DNA from: Paenibacillus sp. FSL R5-0341
GTDB lineage: Bacteria; Bacillota; Bacilli; Paenibacillales; Paenibacillaceae
Reading direction: 5' to 3'
Assembly: GCF_037975235.1 (NCBI RefSeq)
Contig: NZ_CP150241.1
Coordinates: 1,364,001 to 1,428,000 of the forward strand
DNA length: 64,000 nt
This document shows positions 8,286 to 16,176 of the stretch, in pieces. Under the pieces are notes generated by a model that searched no databases, was not told where the DNA came from, and saw only the letters and a list, made by a program, of their open reading frames with translations. Every line of letters begins with the position of its first letter. Position 1 is the stretch's first letter. Both the position numbers and the translations under genes were made by a program.

Positions 8286-8693
8286 ATGTTGGATGCATCA
8301 AGAGTAATTCTCGGTACCCATGGTCAGTTGCATATCGATGGTGTGTGGCAGACAAACATTAACAAGTTGGAAGCGAGTGTGGAGATTGAAAAGCGTGAGT
8401 TGAATCTGGTCGGTAACGACTGGAAGGTACACAAGAATGGTGCGAAAAAAGGAACAGGCACGATGACCGGCTACAAAGTCACTTCGGACATGATTCAGCG
8501 CGGCTTCACCAAATTCGAGATTATTTCCAAGCTAAACGACCCTGAATCGTATGGACATGAGAGTGTATTGTTGAGAGGCTGCATGGTGGACAAAATTCAG
8601 CTTGCCAACTGGACAGCGGGTGAGGAAGTACCAGAGGAAACAGGTTTTACGTTTGAAGGATTTGAATTGCTGAATCCGATTGTGGCGAACTAA
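8286..8693 (+). CDS. xkdM: Phage tail tube protein (XkdM-like)
   Basis: The 135-aa protein matches the size and pattern of XkdM-type tail tube proteins. It starts MLDASRVILGTHGQLHIDGVW, has a TGYKVTSDMIQRGF segment, and ends in strands around CMVDKIQLANW and GFTFEGFELL. It forms the rigid inner tube propelled by sheath contraction. AAGGAGG lies about 9 bases before ATG. A terminator-like hairpin and repeat copy 4 follow. Confidence 0.9.
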   Translation: MLDASRVILGTHGQLHIDGVWQTNINKLEASVEIEKRELNLVGNDWKVHKNGAKKGTGTMTGYKVTSDMIQRGFTKFEIISKLNDPESYGHESVLLRGCMVDKIQLANWTAGEEVPEETGFTFEGFELLNPIVAN

Positions 8694-8707
8694 AAAGGAC
8701 TTTAATG

Positions 8708-8736
8708 GAGGCCGAGATGATCTCGGTCTCTTTGTT
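8708..8736 (+). terminator. Intra-operon terminator-like hairpin after tube gene
   Basis: GAGGCCGAGAT pairs with ATCTCGGTCTC around a single-base loop, followed by TTTGTTGT. Placed 15 bases past the tube stop, it could reduce transcription into the chaperone and tape-measure genes, which are needed in lower amounts. Confidence 0.65.
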
Positions 8737-8752
8737 GTCTACTTAAAGCAAA

Positions 8753-8951
8753 TTTAGTATCTGCACGGTAACGGAGAGGACAGAAATAACGTGAAGAAGC
8801 GGAGCGTTCGCCTAAAAGCTTTCTGAAAGAAAGCTGCATCGGAAGCATAGGCTATCGCCGGATTTTCCCTTGAAGAGGGGAATCAAAAAAATCTGGGGAT
8901 AACAGCGATCGGAAGGTTATTCTGTCATCGGAGTGGCTAGTGTAGCATAAT
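8753..8951 (+). repeat. Structured dispersed repeat, copy 4, in chaperone-gene leader
   Basis: The copy includes the GACAGAAATAAC/GTTATTCTGTC stem and CGCCGGATTTT/AAAATCTGGGG arms around a TTCCC/GGGAA apex. The optional AGCTTTCT/AGAAAGCT module is at about 8817-8835. Outer terminal repeats are degenerate. It lies between the tube terminator and the XkdN ribosome site, so two of the seven copies are in adjacent leaders of the tail operon. Confidence 0.85.
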
Positions 8952-8987
8952 GATTGCCAAATGTGAACAAGAAGGAGATAACGACCA

Positions 8988-9422
8988 ATGAGTATGATTG
9001 AAAATATGTCCGAAGAACAGATTTTGGATCAGTTGTTTGAAGCAGCAGAACGTTTGCCAGAGGAGAATGTACGCATTCAGCGTCTGGATCTGCTGTTGAC
9101 CTTGCGTGGACTGACGTCTTCCAAAGTGGACCACATTCGCGAACGTTGCACGATTCGTAAAACGACCAAAGGCCGCACCGAGGAAAAGGTGGATACCGAA
9201 ACATTTAACGCGCTGCTCATTTCTGAAGCAACGGTGAAATTGAAAGTCCGCAGCCTGGAACTCTCCGGCTGGGGAGATACCCGCATTACCGGCCGCATGA
9301 AGCTGTCTGGTGGAGAACAGGCGGTACGCCGCATGCTGCTGGCTGGTGAATTGGATGCCGTAGGTGATAAAGTGCTGGAGCTGTCCGGCTTTGGTGTGGA
9401 GATTGAAGACCTAAAAAACTGA
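8988..9422 (+). CDS. xkdN: Tail assembly chaperone, XkdN-like (zero-frame product)
   Basis: The 144-aa protein lies between tube and tape-measure genes, the conserved place of tail assembly chaperones, and has XkdN-like text (ATVKLKVRSLELSGWGDTRI). These proteins hold the tape measure during tube assembly and are absent from the mature particle. AAGGAGA precedes ATG by about 9 bases. The last codons before TGA contain a classical slippery heptamer A AAA AAC (9413-9419), in phase for -1 slippage; see the separate frameshift entry. Confidence 0.85.
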   Translation: MSMIENMSEEQILDQLFEAAERLPEENVRIQRLDLLLTLRGLTSSKVDHIRERCTIRKTTKGRTEEKVDTETFNALLISEATVKLKVRSLELSGWGDTRITGRMKLSGGEQAVRRMLLAGELDAVGDKVLELSGFGVEIEDLKN

Positions 9423-9580
9423 TTCACTCCGGCGGGATGACGACGTTCCTGTATCACATGTGGGTGCGTCATCATCTCCGGCCCGGAGAGTTCTGGTCTT
9501 TGCCACGCGGGGAGCGCTCACTGTTGATTGCGTTCTCGGAAGAGGAAATGGCAGCAATAACCTCGCAAATGAATCGATAA
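8988..9580 (+). CDS. Predicted -1 frameshift form of the XkdN-like chaperone (197 aa)
   Basis: Slippage by -1 on A AAA AAC (9413-9419, codons AAA-AAC of the zero frame) bypasses TGA 9420-9422. Reading resumes at CTG 9419 and continues 53 codons to TAA 9578-9580. The extension is protein-like, with TTFLYHMWVRHHLRPGEFW and LPRGERSLLIAFSEEE. It has no ribosome site or good start of its own and fills nearly the whole gap to the tape-measure gene. GATGACG (9436-9442) can pair with CGTCATC (9467-9473) downstream as a possible stimulator. The G/GT arrangement of phage lambda is the established precedent; its use here is inference. Confidence 0.65.
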
Positions 9581-9604
9581 GGGAATAGGGTAGGAGGTGA
9601 AAAA

Positions 9605-11350
9605 ATGGCAGAAATGATTGTAGGTTTATCCAAGTCCAATGCGGAAATGCGGACGACCCTTCGTTATCTGGATCAGATCCAGCGCTCGACGGAACGTCTG
9701 GGCAGAGTTCGTTATCAGAGTCTGATTAAGGTGAACAATGAACTGAGAACGACTGGACGCAGGTTAGAGCATATTTATAGTATGGCTGTGCGAATCAGCA
9801 GGCTGCGAATTACACCGACGATTGGGTTGATTGATAAGCTCAGTCCTGCACTGGATCGCGCATGGGCGAAACTGAATAGTTTCAGGGACCAGATGGTTAC
9901 GGCTTCCGGAACAGTATCCCTTGAGGTTCGGCAGAAGATCGAAGTGGCGATGGGCAAAGGTGGGCCAACTGGTCCAACTATGGCTGTCGTGATTCAAAAT
10001 AATAAAAATATCACTAACAATGCGAAAGAAGAAGATAGCTGGATTGATAAGGCTAACACTTGGATGGAATTTTTTAATAACCTCAATGATATTTTTGATA
10101 ACATCATTGATAAAGTTGGTAAAATTATCAATTTGTTCAAAAAGAAAAAAGAAGAAAGTCCTGCATCAGATCCAACCAGAAGTCCAGCATCCAAATGCTG
10201 CTGTTGCACAGGTGGAAAGATGGGCAAAAACCGTAGAGTTCGTTCACCGAATGCAGATGGTGGTGGATCAGATCGTGGAAGACGAAATTACCGAAGCGGT
10301 AGAAGGTCTAGTAATCGTTCGAACCGGGGCCCATCACCAGTACCCAATCCTGTACCTGATACTCCAACTCCTCCGGCCGATCGCAACCGTAATAGGGGAG
10401 GCGGTAGAAGAATACGAGGAAGCGGTAGATTAGGATTTGCGGATGGTGGATTGGGATCTTTAACCGACATGCTGGCTGGTAATGGATTGATGGATAATTT
10501 AAGTAGTGGCTTTGCCAAAGGGGCAAAAAGGTTGCTTGGACCGATCAGCATGCTTGCTGATGTGGCAAATGTAGCGACAGCACCCCCGGAAGAGCGTGGC
10601 CGAGCGGTGGGTTCCATGATTGGCGGCACAGCTGGTACTGCGATTGGTAGCGCCATCGGTAGCGTTCTTTTGCCTGGCATCGGAACATGGGTTGGTGGTG
10701 CAGTAGGTGGTTGGGCCGGAAGTGCAGCAGGCGGCTGGATTGGAGACAAAGCGAAGGATATTGGAAACTTTATGTCTAGTGCTACCGAGGGTGTAGGGGA
10801 TGCTTTGTCGGGTGCAGCCGATTATGTCTCTGAGAAAACAAAAAAAATCACCGATGGCATATCCGGCTTCTTTGGATTTGGTTCTAAAAAAGAAGAAAAG
10901 ACGGTCTCGGCAGCAACGGTGGCTGCACCGTCTCCAGTTGCAACAGGCCCGCAGATGGCACCTGCCTATATGCCACCGGCACTGACCATGACAGGCCCAA
11001 CGGCTTATATGAACAGCAAAGTCGGTCAGCCTACATCTGCTGGATTCATGGGAACAAGCATGATGCAGAGCCAAGCGATGGCGCTTGGTAACGGTGCGCA
11101 GACGAATGGGAAATCGTCCACGATGACGGTACAGATATCTGAAGAACAGATGAGCAGTCTGTCCGGTTACCTTAAGGATTTCAAAACGGAAACGACGAAC
11201 CAGATTGCGATAAATATTCCACCAGGTGCGGTGCAGGTGACTGTGCGCGAAAATGCGATTGATTATGACGCAGTTTCTCACCAGGTGGGGCAACGGATCT
11301 CTAACGAGTTCCGCCGTGCGATGCAAAATCGCAAAACAATTATGGCCTAA
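9605..11350 (+). CDS. Short tape-measure-like tail protein
   Basis: The 581-aa protein follows the chaperone, where the tape measure belongs. Residues 1-110 are helical and charged. Residues about 140-180 form an Asn/Ile/Lys-rich helix. Residues about 185-280 are a disordered Arg/Gly/Ser/Pro tract starting with a CCCC cluster. Residues about 330-385 form a glycine-zipper hydrophobic region (GTAGTAIGSAIGS and similar), typical of tape-measure membrane-active segments. The C-terminus (about 500-581) is helical. It is shorter than typical XkdO proteins. At roughly 1.5 angstrom per residue, the usual tape-measure rule, it predicts a short tail below 0.1 micrometre. AGGAGGTG precedes ATG. Confidence 0.7.
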   Translation: MAEMIVGLSKSNAEMRTTLRYLDQIQRSTERLGRVRYQSLIKVNNELRTTGRRLEHIYSMAVRISRLRITPTIGLIDKLSPALDRAWAKLNSFRDQMVTASGTVSLEVRQKIEVAMGKGGPTGPTMAVVIQNNKNITNNAKEEDSWIDKANTWMEFFNNLNDIFDNIIDKVGKIINLFKKKKEESPASDPTRSPASKCCCCTGGKMGKNRRVRSPNADGGGSDRGRRNYRSGRRSSNRSNRGPSPVPNPVPDTPTPPADRNRNRGGGRRIRGSGRLGFADGGLGSLTDMLAGNGLMDNLSSGFAKGAKRLLGPISMLADVANVATAPPEERGRAVGSMIGGTAGTAIGSAIGSVLLPGIGTWVGGAVGGWAGSAAGGWIGDKAKDIGNFMSSATEGVGDALSGAADYVSEKTKKITDGISGFFGFGSKKEEKTVSAATVAAPSPVATGPQMAPAYMPPALTMTGPTAYMNSKVGQPTSAGFMGTSMMQSQAMALGNGAQTNGKSSTMTVQISEEQMSSLSGYLKDFKTETTNQIAINIPPGAVQVTVRENAIDYDAVSHQVGQRISNEFRRAMQNRKTIMA

Positions 11351-11370
11351 GCAGAAAGGAGGCCGCAGAT

Positions 11371-12039
11371 ATGTCAGTACTTGAAGATAAAGTTGGTCCT
11401 AACAAAATGTCATTTACGTTGAAGGACGGCAACACTCCATTTCAATTCCCAGTGAACCCTGAAGAAGTTAATATTTCCAGGTCTAAGGGATATGAAACGG
11501 TCAATATGTTGGAGCATGGCGAGTTTGATTTTGCACAAGGGGAGAAGATGAAGGAGATCACCTTCTCTTCTTTTTTTCCCAAAAGATTTGATCCGTCCTA
11601 TTGCATGAATGAAAAATCTTTTCTAGATCCACGTGTGGCGATGAATTTGCTGAACACCTTTCTGATCTCCAAAAAGCCGCTGCGTTTCATCATTTCAGAG
11701 ACGGGCGTGAACGTGCCTGTTTTTATTGTTTCGCTTAATTCGAGCTTTCGTGGAGGGGAGACAGGGGATATTTATTTCGACCTGACCCTGCGCACATGGC
11801 GGGATTCCAAGGTGGAGAAGGTGGGCTCTGCGGCATCCGGGAGCAAGTCAGGTTCGCGTACCGATTTGAAAAAAACCAGCAAGACCTACACTGTCAAATC
11901 TGGTGACTCCCTGTCCAAAATTGCAAAGCTGGAGCTGGGTAGCAGTTCCAAATGGAACGAGATCTACAAGCTCAACGCAAAGATCATCGGGAGTGATCCG
12001 AACCGGATCAAGCCCGGGCAAAAGCTGGTGATGCCATGA
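11371..12039 (+). CDS. xkdP: LysM-containing baseplate/tail protein (XkdP-like)
   Basis: This 222-aa protein has an N-terminal domain with FQFPVNPEEVNISRSKGYETVN, typical of XkdP/gp53-like tail proteins. A C-terminal LysM motif (about residues 172-222, YTVKSGDSLSKIAKLELG to IKPGQKLVMP) follows a basic linker. LysM binds peptidoglycan-type sugars, and in baseplate proteins it helps link hub and tube. The ribosome site AGGAGG precedes ATG. Its stop overlaps the next start (ATGA). Confidence 0.9.
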   Translation: MSVLEDKVGPNKMSFTLKDGNTPFQFPVNPEEVNISRSKGYETVNMLEHGEFDFAQGEKMKEITFSSFFPKRFDPSYCMNEKSFLDPRVAMNLLNTFLISKKPLRFIISETGVNVPVFIVSLNSSFRGGETGDIYFDLTLRTWRDSKVEKVGSAASGSKSGSRTDLKKTSKTYTVKSGDSLSKIAKLELGSSSKWNEIYKLNAKIIGSDPNRIKPGQKLVMP

Positions 12040-13022
12040 CCTACAAGGTCATTGTCGACGACAAATATGACATCACCAAGCTGGTGGAGACGATTACGCT
12101 GAAGGACTCGCTGGACCAGATTGCGTATCAGGCCAACATCCGGCTGGCGGTGTCTGCGTCTTCTGGTCTGCCTTCGATCTCACCGGGTATGGCGGTGAGG
12201 ATTAGCGGGGTTCCTTTTGGCGAAAAATCCATGGTTCACTTGTTGCATCCTGCGGTCATCTGGGAGGTGGAAAGCTCGAACAGCGGCACCAAGCGGCTGT
12301 CTCTCACGGTGTACGACCGGATGATTTATCTGGAAAAATCGGAGGATGAGTTCCTGTTGCCGAAGGATCAGACTGCTACGCAGCGACTCAAAACCTACGC
12401 CAAAGAGTGGAAGATTCCATACGCTACATTGCCGGAAACCAAGACAAAGCTGGGAAAAGCCGTGTATCGGTCACAGACGATCTTCTCGATGATGTTTGCC
12501 GATCTGAAGGAAACGGCGAAGTCCGGCGGGGAGATGTATCATCCACGGATGACACCCGGCGGGTTACAGCTCTTTCAGGTCGGAAGTAATGCAAAGGTGT
12601 ATGAGCTTGATCGACTAATTGATCTGACCCAGATGCGTACGCTCGAAGGGGCGGTTACCAAAGTCAAAGTGATGGCAGCGTCGGAGTCTACCAGTGGTAA
12701 AGAAGTTCCTTCCAAAGTGCTCGCAATTGAGCAGGATGGTGTGGAAGAACTGGGCACATTGCAAAAGCTGATTGAAGACGATCAGGTGAAATCGACAACT
12801 GCGGCGAAAAAACTGGCGAAAAGTCATCTGACGGGTATTCAGGAGACCTTTACGATATCCGCACCGGATGTGAATACGATCCGCGCCGGGGACGCGGTGT
12901 TGTTAAAAGGGCTGAAGCTAATCGTCATGTCGGTCAGCCGTGATCTGTCAGCCGGACCTGGAACGATGACGTTGGAGCTTGGGACTGCTGAGCTGGTGAA
13001 AAGGAGGTATTACCTTGAATAA
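12036..13022 (+). CDS. xkdQ: Baseplate hub protein (XkdQ-like)
   Basis: The 328-aa protein matches XkdQ/YqbQ-type hub proteins by order, size and text such as MTYKVIVDDKYDITKLVETITLKDSLDQIAYQ. It has a late-control-like middle (YDRMIYLEKSEDEFLL, ATQRLKTYAKEW). The hub caps the tube and holds the spike. It overlaps the LysM gene by 4 bases and the next gene by 8, indicating coupling. Confidence 0.9.
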   Translation: MTYKVIVDDKYDITKLVETITLKDSLDQIAYQANIRLAVSASSGLPSISPGMAVRISGVPFGEKSMVHLLHPAVIWEVESSNSGTKRLSLTVYDRMIYLEKSEDEFLLPKDQTATQRLKTYAKEWKIPYATLPETKTKLGKAVYRSQTIFSMMFADLKETAKSGGEMYHPRMTPGGLQLFQVGSNAKVYELDRLIDLTQMRTLEGAVTKVKVMAASESTSGKEVPSKVLAIEQDGVEELGTLQKLIEDDQVKSTTAAKKLAKSHLTGIQETFTISAPDVNTIRAGDAVLLKGLKLIVMSVSRDLSAGPGTMTLELGTAELVKRRYYLE

Positions 13023-13425
13023 AGATGATCCGTATGGGCATTTTGCCGACGTCATGCGGGGTGCGATGAGTACACATTCCCGTCAGGCCGTGAGCGGTCT
13101 GGGAGCAGTACTGGGTACGATGACCTCATCCGGCGTGAAGCTGGATGATTTCAAGCACGAAGTGCAGGATTATCTCGTGGCCGAGTTACCGGGCACGCTT
13201 GGACTGCCGGAGCGCGAGGCTGCTGGCGCGATTTCCGGTATACCTGACGTGGCAAACGGCGGAACGACGGGCACGGGACGGTTTCTTTTGCAAGAAGAGG
13301 AAGTGGAAGAAGCGGTGTGGTCTCTTGGTAAAGGATTAAAAGCGGGAGATCGCGTACTGGCGATGCGGGTGAATGGCGGCAACGACATTGTGGTGTTGTG
13401 TAAGGTGGTGAGTGCGCATGCCTAG
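13015..13425 (+). CDS. xkdR: DUF2577 tail protein (XkdR-like)
   Basis: The 136-aa protein occupies the XkdR position and has the DUF2577 layout: an N-terminal helix (HFADVMRGAMS), a variable middle, and a C-terminal OB-like strand set ending GDRVLAMRVNGGNDIVVLCKV. It probably belongs to the baseplate or spike. It starts with TTG 13015, supported by AAGGAGG at 13001-13007. It overlaps the following gene by 8 bases. Confidence 0.8.
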   Translation: MNKDDPYGHFADVMRGAMSTHSRQAVSGLGAVLGTMTSSGVKLDDFKHEVQDYLVAELPGTLGLPEREAAGAISGIPDVANGGTTGTGRFLLQEEEVEEAVWSLGKGLKAGDRVLAMRVNGGNDIVVLCKVVSAHA

Positions 13426-13873
13426 TTTGTTCCCGGAAACGGGTGTGGTCTGGGGAGATGAGGAGGATCTGTCGGGGGCGGATTCGGAAGAGGCACGCTT
13501 TGGACGGAGCTGGCGATTTGATTACGATGCAGGGGATTTTGTATTGACCCCAAGTGGTAAAGTCGCTGCGGCTGGTGGGCATGAAGCCTGGGTGCAATGG
13601 TGCATCAAGGCAGTGAAAACGCCACGGTACAGACATGTGATTTACTCCCGGAACTATGGTTCGGAGCTGGAGGATCTGGTAGGGCAGGGTGATAGCCGGG
13701 GTGTGATGGAAAGTGAGATTACCCGGATGGTGACGGAGACGTTGCTGGCTGATCCACGGACGGATTCGGTAGACCAGTTCACGTTTGATTGGAATCGGGA
13801 GCAGTGTATGTTCTCGTGCCGGGTGGCGAGTGTGCAGGAAGAGATGTTTATTCTGGAAAGTGAGGTGATCTGA
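13418..13873 (+). CDS. xkdS: DUF2634 baseplate wedge protein (XkdS-like)
   Basis: The 151-aa protein shows the gp25-like/DUF2634 pattern: FRSWRFDYDAGDFVLT-type text, EAWVQWCIKAVKTPRYRHVIYSRNYGSEL (about residues 58-86) and a C-terminal strand set. gp25-like proteins join the sheath to the baseplate wedge. ATG 13418 is chosen with AAGGTGG about 9 bases upstream; GTG 13412 is less likely. Confidence 0.87.
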   Translation: MPSLFPETGVVWGDEEDLSGADSEEARFGRSWRFDYDAGDFVLTPSGKVAAAGGHEAWVQWCIKAVKTPRYRHVIYSRNYGSELEDLVGQGDSRGVMESEITRMVTETLLADPRTDSVDQFTFDWNREQCMFSCRVASVQEEMFILESEVI

Positions 13874-13877
13874 CGGG

Positions 13878-15017
13878 ATGGCTGAGATTCCGCGTTATTT
13901 GGAGGACCAGACGGAGGAACAGATTATGCAGCGCATGCTGGATCGTCTGCCCGCGGATCTGGATAAGTCGGAGGGTTCGTTCTTGTGGGATGCGGAGGCT
14001 CCGGTTGCGTTTATGCTGTCTGAAGCGGCTTTATGGGCGCAAGAATTATTGCGGCGGGGGTTTGCAAGTACGGCTACGAGCAGTGATCCAAATTTTCGTT
14101 CGGAAGAGCTGGATCTACGGGCAGGAGAGCACGGCATCACACGGCGAGCTGCGGTGGCAGCACAAGGTGCAGTGAGGTTCATGGGTACGCCGGGGAAAGT
14201 GGTGCCTGCGGGAACGGTCGTAGCTACGCTCGCGGATGAAGTGTCTGCTGAAGCTTCGCTCGAATATGAGACAGTGGGACGATTGGAACTGGATGCTGAG
14301 GGCTCCGGGATGGTAGGTGTGCGAGCGCTTGTTGCCGGAAAAGAAAGCAATGTGCCTGCTGGCACGGTAACTGTGCTGTCTACACCTGTAAGTGGCGTGA
14401 CCTCTGTCACGAACGTTGATGTGATCAAAGGCGGTGCAGATATTGAGGCAGACACGGCGTTGTTGGAACGTTTTTATGCCAAAGTCCGCAATCAAGGAAC
14501 GAGCGGCAACAAATCGCAATATGTGCAATGGGCCAGTGAAGTACCAGGTGTTGGTGCAACGCGTGTCATTCCGTTATGGCAGGGTCCGGGCACGGTGGGA
14601 TTGTATCTGCTGGACACGGACAAACGCGCTGCGGGCATCGATCTGGTGGCGGCGGTACAGAAGTACGTTGACCCCACGCAGGATGGACAGGGTGAAGGCG
14701 TTGCACCGGCGGGGCCAGTGGTGTCCGTGATGCCAGCCGTGGAAGTGTCGATGAATATTCAGGTGAAGCTGACTCTTGCTAGTGATGCGACATTGGCCGA
14801 TGTACGGGCATTAATCGAACGCGGGGTGACCGCGTATCTGAAACAGTTGGCTTTTGCCGATCCACTCGTTCGTTACACCCGCATTGCCGCGATTCTGCTG
14901 GATATTCCGCCGATTATCGATTATTCGGAGCTTACCGTGAATGGTGTAAGCGACCAGAATATTGAGATGACCGCGAACCAGGTGGCCGTGTTGGGGACGG
15001 TGGATGTTCATGAGTAA
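13878..15017 (+). CDS. xkdT: Baseplate J family protein (XkdT-like)
   Basis: This 379-aa protein is a typical baseplate J/gp6-like wedge component. An N-terminal helical part (EEQIMQRMLDRLPADLDKSEGSFLWDAEAPVAFML) is followed by the core (RFMGTPGKVVPAGTVVAT) and a VKGGADIEADTALLERFY-type segment with GTSGNKSQYVQWASEVPGVGATRVIP near residue 210. The length fits XkdT. It begins 4 bases after the XkdS stop. Confidence 0.92.
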   Translation: MAEIPRYLEDQTEEQIMQRMLDRLPADLDKSEGSFLWDAEAPVAFMLSEAALWAQELLRRGFASTATSSDPNFRSEELDLRAGEHGITRRAAVAAQGAVRFMGTPGKVVPAGTVVATLADEVSAEASLEYETVGRLELDAEGSGMVGVRALVAGKESNVPAGTVTVLSTPVSGVTSVTNVDVIKGGADIEADTALLERFYAKVRNQGTSGNKSQYVQWASEVPGVGATRVIPLWQGPGTVGLYLLDTDKRAAGIDLVAAVQKYVDPTQDGQGEGVAPAGPVVSVMPAVEVSMNIQVKLTLASDATLADVRALIERGVTAYLKQLAFADPLVRYTRIAAILLDIPPIIDYSELTVNGVSDQNIEMTANQVAVLGTVDVHE

Positions 15018-15109
15018 CATTGGGCAGATGGTGGACGAGGAAGTAGTTTTGGAGTGCGGAGACCAAGGAAGATTGGGAGAAATACGCCGATCTGGGTTGG
15101 ATATGGTGA
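15010..15109 (+). pseudogene. Possible frameshifted small gene between xkdT and xkdU
   Basis: ATG 15010 overlaps the xkdT stop and reads MSNIGQMVDEEV. Skipping one base in the GTAGTTTTGG run (near 15043) gives FWSAETKEDWEKYADLGWIW and a stop at 15107-15109. This Trp-rich stretch looks far more protein-like than the unshifted frame. The gene may be a 32-residue coding sequence broken by one inserted base, or a sequencing error. I do not recognise a family. Confidence 0.35.
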
Positions 15110-15154
15110 GCGAAACGCTCCCTGTTGATGTGAAAGGAAGGGAGGGGACAGGGC

Positions 15155-15745
15155 ATGAGTGCTCCTTCTATTGTAGATGTTGGACTGACGAGTGAGAAAG
15201 GGCGGGAGCTGTTCTCGTATTTGCCAAGGTATTATGAGACTTCACGAGTGATGCAGGCCGATATGCAGGCCAAAGGCAGTGAAATGGATCTGCTGTACAA
15301 GGCACTGGATGAGACGCTGGAGCAGTTTTTTGTCCGCACGGCGACGTGGGGGTTGGATTTCTGGGAGCAGGAGCTTGGCATTGAGACCGATCGTCTCAAA
15401 CCTGTGGAACAAAGGCGTGCCGTGGTGGAGTCGAAGCTGCGTGGTGCCGGAAAGTTTTCGGGGAGACAAGTTGTGAATGTGGCTGAGGCATATGCCGGGG
15501 GAAAAGTGGATGTAACGTTTCAGCCGGAATTGTGGAGTTTTACGGTGAGCTTTGTGGATACGATGGGCACCCCGCCTAATATCGACGATCTTAAACGTGC
15601 GATTGAAGAGTTGAAGCCGGCCCATATGGCCGTGGAATATGAGTATCGCTATCTGATCTGGGACGACCTGGACAAGAAGCAGAAAACTTGGGATGAACTG
15701 GATTCCGCGTCACTGACGTGGAATGAATTGGAGGTGTGGGCGTAA
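15155..15745 (+). CDS. xkdU: DUF2313/YmfQ-type tail protein (XkdU-like)
   Basis: The 196-aa protein occupies the XkdU position and has the family start (GRELFSYLPRYYETSRVMQADMQ). FWEQELGIETD near residue 70, RRAVVESKLRGAGKFS near residue 88 and an FVDTMGTPPNIDDLKRAIEELKPAHM segment follow. These proteins connect the baseplate wedge to fibres. The C-terminus has three short WDDL/WDEL/WNEL repeats. GGAGGGG precedes ATG. The stop overlaps the next ATG (TAATG). Confidence 0.88.
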   Translation: MSAPSIVDVGLTSEKGRELFSYLPRYYETSRVMQADMQAKGSEMDLLYKALDETLEQFFVRTATWGLDFWEQELGIETDRLKPVEQRRAVVESKLRGAGKFSGRQVVNVAEAYAGGKVDVTFQPELWSFTVSFVDTMGTPPNIDDLKRAIEELKPAHMAVEYEYRYLIWDDLDKKQKTWDELDSASLTWNELEVWA

Positions 15746-16176
15746 TGCCACAGGAAACAGATCGACTGAAATTACCTCTTCCCTTGGGGAACGAAAGAGT
15801 GACCCGGGATAGTATTAATATGATTTTCGAAAAGATTGATGCTGGTGTTGCAACGCAAGCGGATTTGGATGCTAAACCGTGGCAAAAATATGCACTTACT
15901 CAAGATACAGGGTTATCTAAAAGGCTCAGTATTGGTATAAACTTGGATGAATTAATCGATCCTGGTCAATACACCTGCGACTCATCAATAAATGGACCTA
16001 TTGGTCTAAGTGCAGGTTACATCGAGGTTATAGGCAATGCATTTAGCAGCGATTTTATGATGCAAAGAGTAACTGATGTATTGACAGGATCAGTATATGT
16101 CAGAGTTATGCGATTGATGATTTGGGAATCTTGGGTATTACAAACACCAGAAGAAAACCTATGGGGGGCGTTATAG
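15745..16176 (+). CDS. Short tail-fibre-like protein with fibre attachment N-terminus
   Basis: Residues 1-45 (PQETDRLKLPLPLGNERVTRDSI then a FEKIDAGVATQADLDA helix) resemble the N-terminal attachment part of tail fibres in this phage-tail type. The remaining roughly 95 residues are a compact unrelated domain ending NLWGAL. At 143 aa it is much shorter than usual fibres. GGAGG (15730-15734) supports ATG 15745. From about 15890 the DNA becomes more AT-rich than the flanking tail genes, which suggests replacement of the receptor-binding part by transfer. The exact role is inferred. Confidence 0.6.
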   Translation: MPQETDRLKLPLPLGNERVTRDSINMIFEKIDAGVATQADLDAKPWQKYALTQDTGLSKRLSIGINLDELIDPGQYTCDSSINGPIGLSAGYIEVIGNAFSSDFMMQRVTDVLTGSVYVRVMRLMIWESWVLQTPEENLWGAL

